DNA of 64,000 bases, from positions 930,001-994,000 of the forward strand of contig PZJY01000010.1 of NCBI GenBank assembly GCA_031472005.1, in the 5' to 3' direction. Shown one piece after another: positions 11,483 to 21,977 of this stretch (its first letter is position 1; each line of letters begins with the position of its first letter). The DNA comes from Tetracladium setigerum (Eukaryota > Ascomycota > Leotiomycetes > Helotiales). The notes beneath the pieces were generated by a model, which was not told the DNA's origin, ran no database searches, and saw nothing but the letters and a program-made list of their open reading frames with translations. The position numbers and the translations under genes are program-made.

Positions 11483-13455
11483 TCATTCACCATCAGAGAC
11501 AACTCCATCCTCACCAACCACCGCCCGCCTTCTCTCCTCCAAATTCCAACTCATTAACTTGCCTTCGACCTCATAAACTCTCTGAACAAGCATATTAAGC
11601 TTCATTCCCGTATTCTCCGCTAGAAAGCGTCAGTATCAAATATCTCCAAATCAAATCCAGAACATACCGGCAAGTTCAAAAAAAGGCATTGCTTTCTCCG
11701 GAACATCGCTAACTTTTCGATATCTTCTGTATTGATCTCCTGGACGAACAATATCGTCGGAAGAAGCTTCGTCAGGATTGGCTTTCTGCGGAACCAGAGA
11801 TTTTTGTACACGTTTCAACCTCGAAAGGCGATCCTCAGAATCCGAAGCTACAGGTTCTGCAGGCACAAGATCCCCAAGAGGAAACTTATCCAGAATTGTC
11901 TTCGGCACTGCAAGTATATATCAGTCAAACCCCACAAGAGTACTAATGAATAGGGAGTAAACATACTCTTAGCGTCTCGGTCATCGAGCCACATTCTCTG
12001 AAACCAATCCAAATAATCATCCATCTTTCTTCCATTCATTCCCATGACATCCTGATCGCCGACCTCCATCTCCTCCCCTCTCCTCAAGCCCTCCACCTCG
12101 GGACCTTTCATGATCTCTTTCCATTCATCCCAATCGACTTTCATTGCACTTGCGTCCCCTTCGGAGGTTGGGGTGCGCTCAATGTTGTCGAAGGGTTGGC
12201 TGAGTTTAGTTGCTATTATGATGAGAGTGATCAGCTGAACTTCTGGATCGAGGATTCCTCGGGCGGTGTCTTGATGCAGGATGGGTAGCTGAAATCAATT
12301 TTGAGCATGGTGGAGAGACGACGAACTGCTGGGTAGATCTCCACTGTCACATAATGAGCTGTGTATACAAAAGAATTACACAGAAGTAAAGAGAACACTT
12401 ACCAGGAAGTCCAAGATCCCTCACATGCTTAAACAGAAGCAGAGGAATGTTTAACGGCGGAAAGACCATCTCAAACTCCGTGTGGAAGAAATTAATCTGG
12501 TGAAGTATCGTCTTGTGAAGCGTATCTCCATTCAAAGGAGTTTGAACTTCCAGCGCCTTATGATACTGAAGTGGCAACTGCGTCCTCATATCTTTTGGAA
12601 TCTCTTTAATCTATCACCCATCCAATTGAAAAATCAGCACCAACTCATCTCACACGAGAAAACAAGAACTTACCGCACGATTATACACAATCTCATCCCT
12701 CTTCACCCATTTCACCACCTCGCCCAAACTGAGCGGCAATCTCAACAACAAACACCCCAAGTACAACAACCCCAAGGTCTCAACCAACTTTGGCAACTTC
12801 CCATCATCACCAACCTTCCTACCAACACCACTCCTCCTACTCCCACCACTCCTCCGCGACCCCAAACTTCTCGTCCCCGATCCATCCGTTCCCCAACCCC
12901 CGACGTCTCCCCCTCACTCAAACTACTATACCCTCCCACCTGCGTCCCCGTCCCAGAACTATACCCCCAGTCGATCGTCCCTTCTCCCCCACCCCCTTCA
13001 AAGCACCTAACCTCAAACCCCAAAGATCTCTAACGACAGTCTCCAACTCCTTTGGCAAACCCTTCACACTAACCAGCCAAAAACACTGCTTCCATAAAAT
13101 CAACTGGTAACATTGCAGATACAATTTCTGCGCATCGTCACCCTTGAGGACCGATTTTTGGGCTTCTTTCTCCGTGCGCGCTTTGCGGGTGCGTTTTCCC
13201 TGGGCATTCCAGTCGTCTTCGTCTTGTTGGGTTTGTGTGAAGCCCTAGAGATTTATATTCCATATCTTTAGTTGAGTGTGTGTTGGGTGGGGTGGGTTTA
13301 TGATATATAGGGAGAGTGAGAGCACGTACGGCTTGCTCGTGACCTCGCTGACAGAATTTCTTGCCGTCTTCAATGTAGAATTTTCGCGCGCGACAGCCTT
13401 CTTCCATGCAGGCGTCGCCGCGGCGGAAGCGTTGGTATTCAATGTGTGAGGCCAT
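11483..13455 (-). CDS. RRN7: RNA polymerase I initiation factor Rrn7 (TAF1B-like), frame broken three times
   Basis: Rrn7 is the TFIIB-like member of the Pol I core factor that directs rRNA gene transcription. The N-terminus has a zinc ribbon (CMEEGCRARKFYIEDGKKFC, then QRGHEQ). Then follow LYLQCYQLILWKQCFWLV and LETVVRDLWGLRLGAL, and later KLPKLVETLGLLYLGCLLLR. These fit the B-reader and cyclin-fold layout of the family. Several introns have clean sites, for example after GHEQA, after VYNRA and before MPKTIL. Three changes of frame are not explained by introns: in the C runs at 12986-12996, at 12875-12878, and in GGG at 12283-12285. Each is cured by one added base. The stop is at 11483. Confidence 0.85.
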
Positions 13456-14191
13456 GATTTTTATTGTGAAGAAAGACGTTTCCTATTTATGTCATGTCAT
13501 GTGAGATGTAGGACAAGGGTACGAGGGAGGAGGTATCAAAAGAGACAGGAATCAGGAGAAAAGTTTGAGAACTATTTTTCGAGTCATGTTGGTTGGCTGA
13601 AGTTCGGGTTGTTGTAGTTTGGACGTTATGCTATGTCCCGCTCTCGGATAGTATTGACACGATGAGCTCGTGGGGTAGGAATTTGGAAGATGCACAGCCT
13701 TTTGTGGTAGAATGGCATAGGTAATTTTATGTCGTCAAGCCGAGTCCCTCGTAGGGATATTTTAATGAGATTTGGAGAAAATTCAATTACACGATCTTCA
13801 CGATCTTGATGCTTTCACTACTTTCACATGACCACACAAACACATTCACATGCCAAGGAACTGATATTTCAGAAAGCATCGATTTTACTACAGGATATGC
13901 TGTCGCCACATCCCAAGTTCACTTTTTGACTACGCCGGCCAATCGGTGATTATGTAGAATCGAAGTTGAAAAAACGGAAGATGTTGTTTGCAAAGCCCAT
14001 GAAACATAACCAGATATCAAGTTTCCAGATCGAGCCCTACGCCATGACCATTAGAAAGCAGGTTTCTCCAAGCCGAAGGAACCCATAACGAGTGTACTCC
14101 AAGCCAAATCCACCCGCAGACAGAGAGGGTATGCCAGCTAAAGATGACAACAAGGTCGATGCCGTAGTTTTGACGTGAGGAACGCTTCAAC
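13456..14191. other. RRN7 promoter side and eIF5A 3' flank
   Basis: No coding signal. This is the upstream flank of RRN7 and the 3' flank of eIF5A, which are both on the minus strand. Confidence 0.5.
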
Positions 14192-14957
14192 CTAGTTACC
14201 ACGAGGAGCCTCCTTAGCTTCAATGGCAAGTTGCTCTCCCATAGCAGTGAGGACAACAACGTCTAAAACGAGACCAATTAGCGAGGCGATCAAGCGGGAG
14301 CGAACTGGCAACACATACTGGTATCCTTCTCCTCGGTGGTGAAGAGTCTCTCAATCTTATCACCAACCTCTCCATCTGGAACCTTGACATCATCCTTGGT
14401 CTCACCATCATCGGCCATCAAGGAGAGGAAGCCATCGTCGGAAACATCGAGCTGCAGGATCTAGTCAGCGACTGATCATTGTGTGGATCCCTCCCTCCCA
14501 GGGCGGGCTTACCAATTGGTATTCCTTTCGCAAGACGTTGGGGACGTCCATGTTGTGGGTGGAGGGGCAAAGTTCTTCAAGCTTCTTGCCAGTGAAGATA
14601 TCGATGGCAACCAAATGGACCTTAGCGTGACCGTGTTTTCCAGTCTTGGAGGTGGACATGTCGACGATCTTGCAAGGGCGGTTCTTGATAACAACGAATC
14701 CGTTCTTTCGCAAGGCAGAGCATTGCATCGGGTAAGTTGCACTGGCTCCTGCATCTCCTGCCGCATCGAACTGGTGATCATGCTGTGGGAAGACGGTAGA
14801 TATTAGCAGAGGTAAAACATGCTGGCAACAGAGCGACGAGCAAAGGTAAAGATTCGAGATGTTTGACGATGCGCCCAACCAGTTGCGGGGGCGTGTGCGG
14901 GGTGGATTTGACACGGATAAAGAAAGAGAAAGAGCTTACTTGAGCGTCGTCAGCCAT
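14192..14957 (-). CDS. Translation factor eIF5A
   Basis: eIF5A binds the ribosomal E site and relieves stalling at difficult peptide bonds. It is activated by conversion of one Lys to hypusine. That Lys is in STSKTGKHGHAK, within the conserved stretch from FVVIKNRPCKIVDMS to KVHLVAIDIFTGKK. Four exons fit: MADDAQ, then HDHQFDAA to KEYQL, then LDVSDDGFLSLM to the codon ACC, then the C-terminal exon ending EAKEAPRGN. That gives about 160 residues, the usual length. The first coding exon is only 18 nt. No frame problem was seen. Confidence 0.95.
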
Positions 14958-15162
14958 GGTGATGGATTTGCGAGGTGATTAAGGGATTCGAGAAGATGAG
15001 GAATACGATGTTGTGGTGGGATGTCGGAGAGAGAGAAAAGAACCAAGAGAAGAAGAGAGGGTCGGGAATATGGGGGGTCGCTTCCTGGAAAAGTGCAAAT
15101 AAATGCTTTTGGGAATTTCAGAGGGGGCGGCGAGCAAAAGTTGAAGAAAATGGGCTGCTCTC

Positions 15163-15238
15163 TGTGGGCTATTCAAACGAAAGCGGGGCCAGCCTAGCCA
15201 CAGCCTTGGCACTCTTTCCAGGCGCCGGTGATTGGCCG
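15163..15238 (+). repeat. Direct repeat copy 1, in eIF5A upstream DNA
   Basis: This 76-base segment starts TGTGGGCTATTCAAACGAAA and ends GGTGATTGGCCG. It matches 17099-17164 in the same orientation with two C/T differences and a 10-base gap in the other copy. It lies about 205 bases upstream of the eIF5A start and includes an inverted CCAAT box (ATTGG). Confidence 0.9.
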
Positions 15239-15339
15239 GATGACGATTCGGCCGGCGACGGCAAGAAACTGCCCTCTGAAATCCCCAAGTCGCTAGCTCG
15301 CCCAAAGTCTTGAACACCACAGCACCACGTCCAACACAA

Positions 15340-17098
15340 CTCCACAACAGAATAACCATCTTCCCGATACTCAAAATGTCTTCAAACACATCAATCGCCG
15401 CTTCATCTTAAATGGAGCTCAGCCTTTCACTAACAAGGCATATAGTGCCAATTACCGACGCTGCAAGCCTTGGCACAAGGCCTGCCTGTGTCACAACAGA
15501 TACCCGGCCTACTATCTACCTTATAACAGCACAACGTACTAGTAGTTGTGGGTGAGATGGGTTCCGGCAAGATAACACAATTACTAAAGGCAATCTTACC
15601 GCAATCGTCGAAATAAGGAAGTCGGGAGGTAAAAAGCTTGCCCTCGCGCAGAACCGTCGGCTTACAACATAACTTATATATACTTATTCCTTAGAGGGTT
15701 TATCACTTACTAAAATCAAGTCAGATTGCCGAGCGTATTGCAAGGGAGATAGATATGCGCCTAGGAGACACCGTGGGTCTTCGACATAGAGGTCGAGACA
15801 CCACCTCGAAATTAACCCACCTCGAGGTCGTAACAAATGGTAAGATATATGCTGACTATAGCGAGGCACCTTGGTCGTAGCTGCAAAACCAGACTCTAGC
15901 CTGTCAGCGTACGGGGCGATTGTCAGTGGGAGAGAGCACAAAGTGCTGGTATCATATTTGACTGAAGCCGTAGACTCAGATGCCACTATCAGCACCATAA
16001 TTGACATGATACTGCAAGTCTACCTCAAAGAGCGAGCTGGTAACACCCTGGTCTTTGCGTCTGGTGTTGGCGATATCCATAAGATTATATCCATGATATA
16101 GATGGCGATCAATGAAGGACCTACGCCTCGCTTCAACGAGTCTGAGATGGGACCTCTAGTGTGCTATCCACTGCATATAATACTCTCTCCCGAAGAGCAA
16201 CATGTAGCTTTCACGTCTGTGGCTCCAGGCCCACGAAATATCTTGACCGGACGCAAGGTGATCGTCGCTATCAATATTGTAAAGACGTCTATCACTTTGA
16301 CTGGTGTAACGCATGTCATCGATTCCTGCAGATTGAAAAGCAAAATATGGAATCCACATGAGGAATCGTGGTCACTGAAAGTGCTTTGGGTCAGTAAGGC
16401 TGTAGCTAAGCAACGTGCTGGACGAGCTGGTCGTACGAGAGAAGGTATGGCATGGCGCATGTGCACTCAAGTCGACTTTTTGGAGCAACTCGAGAACCAC
16501 TCCGTACCTGCTATCCTGGAGAGCGATTTGCTAAGTGAGTATTAATCATCATAAAGATGGATCGAAGTCCACTCGATTTTCCATTTATGGTGGCACCTGC
16601 AACCGAGACTATTGTCAAGGCTCTCAGTATCTTGTCCCAACTTGGTGCCGTCGATGCTCGAGGCCTGTTGGGAATACTGTACCAGAGCCTCACGTAGAGC
16701 CTTAATCAGATATTCGTAATCACCAGTAGATATATATGGGGAGCTTAACTCCCCCTTTCATAATATACCAGACATGAACAAACCACCACCTTGAGACCTA
16801 CCGTTTCTACAACCTACTGATACGTATACATACCGGTGAAACCAACAAGGCCAATTGACTGCTCGTGGCGAGGAGATCACACGACTTCTCGTCGACGTCT
16901 ACTCTGCAGTAGTCCTCTTGTCAAGCTCAGAATACTGTTGCCAAGAGGAGATACTTTCTCTTGTCTCGATGATCCAAGCCTCTGAGGGGGGCAGTCAATT
17001 GTTCGTCAAAGCAACTACTCTCGAAATGAAGACAAGGTCGTGCAGATAAAGCTCAAGTATTGTTATCCTACTGGCGATCATCTCACGCTCTTTAATAT
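15340..17098 (+). pseudogene. Decayed DEAH-box RNA helicase (Prp43/Prp22-like)
   Basis: Fragments of one helicase appear in order on the plus strand, in shifting frames with many stops. Near 15390 is FKHINRRFILNGAQPFTNKA. At 15536-15600 is LVVVGEMGSGKITQLLK, a Walker A motif with T to M and T to I changes. Near 15735 is IAREIDMRLGDTVG. At 15980-16080 is ISTIIDMILQVYLKER with LVFASGVGDIHKI. At 16150-16510 are CYPLHIILSPEEQHVAF, VIVAINIVKTSITLTGVTHV and motif VI QRAGRAGRT. Near 16580 is FPFMVAPATETIVKALSILS, and the end at 17040-17098 reads TGDHLTLFNI. The central part with the DEAH motif is missing or unrecognisable. It is non-functional as read. The last recognisable codons abut the second direct repeat. 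Confidence 0.88.
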
Positions 17099-17164
17099 TG
17101 TGGGCTATTCAAATGAAAGCGGGGCCAGCTTAGCCACAGCCTTGGGGGCGCCGGTGATTGGCCG
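17099..17164 (+). repeat. Direct repeat copy 2, at the end of the helicase relic
   Basis: Second copy of the segment at 15163-15238. It is 66 bases long, lacks CACTCTTTCC-like bases after CCTTGG, and has T in place of C at two sites. It begins directly after the last helicase codons. Confidence 0.9.
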
Positions 17165-17513
17165 TCGCTCGGGCCAGCGAAAACGATTGGTTTTTCTTGG
17201 CGCTCTTGCTGTCCTCAGCCTCATGCTCGCTCGTGCTCATGGCTGGACCTGGCCCAAGGCAGGCAGGGAGGAGTGAGCATATACTGTCGACGAAGTGGTA
17301 TATATTATATACCTATGTAAATTAGACAACTCTTCCCTCCACGCCTACACCCACGCCCAATCCCACAAGTGTCGCCCATTGCATTTCCATCTTCAGACTA
17401 TGGTCTTGCGGCAATGTGAATAGCTGCTTGCTTCAACCCCCCTTTATCTCACTCTTTATCCCTCTTTCGCAACGCAACCCAACTCTCTACCTACTCTACC
17501 TAACGCACACGAT

Positions 17514-19588
17514 ATGTGGCTCGATCGTCTGTCGGCCACTCAACCCCCAACCCAACTCCTCCTACAAGCAGAGCATACTCGCCTGCTCCTCCTCGACGCC
17601 CGAGCTATCTAGCCCCAACTTCCGCGCCCCAACGGCCAACCTTCAGTCCGCGATCATCGTCCCTCTCCCTACACTCCAATGACTCTACAACGTCTTTACT
17701 GGCCTCGTCGAAACGGATCAATGGTTCTGGCCTCAAGCAGACTGTCACCGCGACGGAAGCCCCAGATCCCCTGATTGTGTTGGCACAGCTCTTGGGGAAA
17801 GATACCAACGGCAAGGCCGCAGATTCGCAAGCGACTGGCAGGAGCTCGAGCACCCAACAATTCGAGGAGGAGTTTGATTTTGGGGGATTATCTTTGAGTG
17901 AGCTTTTGGCAGAGGATGATCCGGAAGATGCGCATACCAATCCTCCACAATCGCTAGAAGAATGTAAGTGTGCAGATCTTATACTGGAATCGTAGTTAAT
18001 GGTCATTTTCAGATGAGCGAGATAAAGGCAAATTTGAAGATCTGCATCGATCAATACGTGCTTGCGACGATGTTCTCAACTCTGTCGAGACAAATCTAAC
18101 GAGCTTCCAAAACGACCTTGCCCTAGTGTCCGCAGAAATTGAGACATTGCAAGCTCGGTCCACGGCTTTAAGTATACGGCTGGAGAATCGCAAATTGGTG
18201 GAACGTAGTCTGGGGCCTATTGTAGAAGAAATCAGTGTCTCGCCTCAGGTTGTAAAAAAGATTGTAGACGGCCCTATCGACGAGGCTTGGGTGAGAGCGC
18301 TGGCCGAGGTGGAGAAACGATCCAAGGCAATGACCTCAAAAGCAGAGGAACAAAAGCACATCAAGGGAGTCAGTGATCTGAAACCGTTACTGGAAAATCT
18401 CATCAGCAAGGTATGTGCTTCCTCATCTTCTTCATGTGGTGTTAACCTTTTCTACAGGCACTTGAGAGGATCAGGGATTTTTTGGTGGCACAGATCAAAG
18501 CACTCAGGTCGCCAAATATCAATGCCCAGATCATCCAACAGCAACACTTCCTCAAATATAAAGACCTGTTTGCATTTCTGCACTCCCACCATCCCCAACT
18601 AGCGGAACAGATCGGCCAGGCTTACATGAACACCATGCGATGGTACTTCTTGAATCAGTTTACGCGATATCAAAAATCTCTTGAGAAAAGCAAGCTTCAT
18701 ATTCTCGACAAGCACGATGTTCTTGGCCAAGATGATGTCGCTCGAAGAGCTTCGATGAAGGCAGCAGGGCCTCCACACGATGCTTTCAACTTGGGACGAC
18801 GAATTGATCTTTTGAAAACGTCAACTCAAATGGCATTATCTTCGTTTCTTATTGAAGAAGACAAGACCGCTCACTACCTCGAATTCTCCTTCCGAAATTT
18901 CAATCTGGCGCTCATCGACAATGCTTCGGCCGAATACTCATTTCTCACTTCATTCTTCTCGCCTGCTCTATCATATTCAGCAATTTCTCGGCACTTCAAT
19001 TTCATCTTTGAGCCAACTTTTGCCCTCGGTCAGAGTCTCACCAAAACTCTCGTTTCAGAGTCCTATGATTGCTTAGGACTTCTGCTTTGCGTGAGGCTGA
19101 ATCAGCATTCCGCTTTCGAGCTACAGCGACGCAAGATACCAGCATGCGACGGCTATATCAACGGTACTGGTATGCTTCTATGGCCTCGCTTTCAGGTAGT
19201 TATGGACCAGCATTGCGAGTCGGTCCGTTCCGTGACAAACGCTATTTCCACACGAAAGCTGTCTGCATCGGAGCAGGCTAAGCAGTCTGCAGCCCCTCAT
19301 TTCATGACGCAGCGGTTCGGCCAATTCATGCACGGGATTTTGACTTTGAGCACAGAAGCAGGGGATGACGAGCCGGTCTCGGCAAGCCTGATCAGACTGC
19401 GAAGCGAAATCGAAGCCTTTCTGACCAAGCTCAGCAAGACCATTGGAGATACCAGGAAGCGCGAGAGATTCTTGTATAACAATTATTCGTTGGTTCTTAC
19501 CATCATTGGCGATGTGGATGGAAAACAGGCGCTTGATCAACAGCAGCATTTTGAGGGTTTAAAAAGGGCATTTGGCGAGGCGGCGTAA
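17514..19588 (+). CDS. COG3: Conserved oligomeric Golgi complex subunit 3, start codon out of frame
   Basis: Cog3 (Sec34) is part of lobe A of the COG tether for retrograde traffic within the Golgi. Exons end at 17963 and resume at 18013, then 18458 after a second intron (18411-18457). The protein begins with a Ser/Pro-rich tail (RSSVGHSTPNP), followed by an acidic stretch. A coiled-coil region (LHRSIRACDDVLNSVETNL, VSAEIETLQARSTALSIRLE) and the conserved core HHPQLAEQIGQAYMNTMRWY come next, then GQSLTKTLVSESYDCLGLLL. It ends normally near residue 690. No in-frame ATG precedes the conserved part. The ATG at 17514 is one base out of frame, and one extra G in the GG at 17518-17519 would put it in frame. 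The helicase relic and repeat copy 2 lie just upstream. Confidence 0.88.
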
Positions 19589-19660
19589 TGAATGGTAAAT
19601 GATAGATCTAAATAATGTACAACATTGTTTCCCAAAATTTAAGCTTTGATAATGCAATTC

Positions 19661-20989
19661 TCAATGGCCTTGGTATCCCATCCATCGTCTCCAGAAACCC
19701 CCAAAGAACCCAGATGGTCCTGGTCGCCGTAGCCAGAACGACAACACACCTATCAGTACAGCAAGGCCAATTGTCCCGGCCGGTTTCCGATACTTCCACA
19801 TCCTCGCTAGTACCCGATCCTTCTTTTCCATCCATTCCATATGCTTCACCTGCTTCTGAAAGTACATCTCCCCATCCTCCAGACTCTGAACCGCAATCTC
19901 ATCTGGCCATCTCGCCGTCCTCAACACACTAAAGTTCGAAATAGACCTCCAAGTCACCAAACTCTCGGGCGGGTGCTTCTCAAACAATTTAATGGTATTC
20001 TGAATCAACGCCTCAATATCTAACGGCTTAGGAAGTTTCGACAAGATGGAGTGCAACATATCCGTCTCATCAGCCGGGGTATCGAAGAGCTCATCCGCCC
20101 GCTGCAACACGATCTGCGCAAACAGATAGACGGAGAAGACGGCCTCTCGAGCCAGTAGCGCGTCGAACAAGCGAGAGATATCACCGTATTCTTGGATATC
20201 GTGTGCGTACATGGTGAGTGTACCAGATAAGGCGAAGAAAGGATTGGTTTGGGACAGGTGCTCGCAGAGCGCGGGTTGGCTTCGAGGAGGATGGCGGGGA
20301 TGAGACGGAGTTGTGCTAGTGCTGGGGCGAGCGTGGGGAGCATGAAATCTCGTATCCGTAGGAGCGAGAGTCGGGAGACCGCTGCTACGCGGGAGGGGGG
20401 TGAGAGGACGAGGAGGAAGACCTGGCAGATGTCGTGGTAGCCTTGGAAGTAGCAGAGCGTGGGGTGGAGGCGGAGGACGGCTGTTATGAGGTCGGATAGC
20501 TCGCGTTTGCGGGCATCGAGTTCGTGAGTTGATTGTCCTGGGAGGGGTTAGTTGGGGTTGTCCTTGTGGAAGGGGGGGAGGGAGATGTGTTAGGGGAGGG
20601 TACCGTTTGGGTAGTATATGAATGACCGGTCTACGTCTAATCGTACTTGATCTTCGTCCTGGTGCTTGGGCAGTGATTTCCAGCTATCCGCCTCCTTCTG
20701 TGCCTTTTCTGATTGCGTCTCATTCTTTGGTTTGGAGAAACCTAGGAGGAGGGGCCCTATATCTAGCTGTTAGCTATATGTCTTGCCATTTGTTTAAGAA
20801 ACACGAACATGCCTGTCGTCGGATTTCGTCTGAGAGTAAGCCTCCCTCAGATGTGGCCAGCACTCTAAGAGCAGCTACATCTTTCCATTTGCAAGCTTCG
20901 TCTATCTCTGCAATCTTTGGATTCTGGTCTTGTGTTGTAAGGGGTCGTTTGTCTTCGTGCTTCTCGGAGGCGGTCTCATGGTGTTCCAT
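19661..20989 (-). CDS. TBC-domain Rab GTPase-activating protein with C-terminal membrane anchor, frame broken once
   Basis: TBC proteins speed GTP hydrolysis by Rabs with an Arg and a Gln finger. Here the Arg finger is in VRLDVDRSFIYYP and the Gln in CYFQGYHDIC. Upstream WPLLLGFSKP and downstream MYAHDIQEYGDISRLFDALL are typical. A hydrophobic helix, GTIGLAVLIGVLSFWL, lies near the C-terminus. This layout resembles TBC1D20 and yeast Gyp8, which act on Rab1/Ypt1 at the ER-Golgi boundary. That subgroup call is an inference. Introns: after RRQA, with donor GTTCGT, and after YYPN. The frame changes at GGG 20273-20275, between LLEANP and ALCEHLSQTNP; one added base restores it. Confidence 0.85.
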
Positions 20990-21977
20990 GGTTGAAAGTA
21001 GTGGAAACGAGTTTGATTCGCATTGCTGGTTTCCTCAATCCGCGAAAGGAAAGGAAGAGAACTGGTTGATGCACAAAGTTGCGGGTATCAAAGGTCTATT
21101 ATTGCGCGAAGGGAATTGAGCGAGGTGGTTGCGATGGACAGTATAAATGATAAGTGATAAATAAAGACGCCATATTTCCTTGTTGGCCACCGTAATGATT
21201 TTGCCCCGCCGTCAACATCCATGGTCCAATATATGCACTTTCCTCTGCAAGACACATCCTACTTCACCCCCATTCACCCAGGATGTTTGGGTTACTACCA
21301 CTACCATGAAAACCCGATCAGTCAAATCTGACTAAAAAACAGTTGCAGCACACACTCGGTGTTCTGCTATTCTGCCAGGCGCGAAAGACACCGAACGTGC
21401 AGCTTCTTCAGAAGTGGTCTGTCTGGCTGCGACATACATAATAACCTTATTTACCTGTTCCTTCGCACATCACTTGAAATCTCACTTTCTCTTTCTGCTT
21501 CTTCCTCTACCTCTTCCTCGTCTTCTTCTACTTCTCCTCTCTCAACCTCTCCTCCTCTTAATATCAACAAATCAAGTCTGATTCGCCTCGCGTCTCAAGC
21601 TCATTTTTGTTTGGTGTGCTCCTGCTTTGGCGATAGCCGCCTTACCTAGGTAGCCTCCAGTATTGCCGCGCAATATTTCCTTCCTCCCCCTTCACCTTCC
21701 TTCTTTACAGTAAACTGGAAACAAACGCGTGACAAGCTGCCTGCTCGCTCCCTGCTGTTGCGTCGATGACCAAGTTGAAACTCTCACAGAGTGTTGTCCT
21801 AATTCCACCGATTGGCTGAGTTAAGATCAAGGACTTTTTTTTACCTATCAAACAGGCCATCAGGGAAAAGAAGCAACCAAGCATCCAACCAACCAACAAG
21901 CTCTACCTCAAAAACCAACAGGAACAAAAGAACATATCCGCTACTGCTGTAGAGCTCGATCGGGTCCATCAGACGCG
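20990..21977. other. Divergent upstream region of the TBC gene and the DDB1-like gene
   Basis: Both neighbours start from here in opposite directions. It contains CT-rich tracts at 21480-21560 and 21670-21720, typical of fungal leaders. No coding signal was seen. Confidence 0.55.

Noticed and set aside
15163..17164. An LTR retrotransposon between the two direct repeats
   Set aside because: The interior is a helicase, not gag/pol. There is no primer-binding site or polypurine tract, and the repeat ends are not TG...CA.
20774..20850. A second GC-AG intron in the TBC gene (CAG followed by GCATGT)
   Set aside because: A GT donor four bases further on (GCAT then GTTCGT) gives the conserved AWPLLLG junction, so the intron is canonical.
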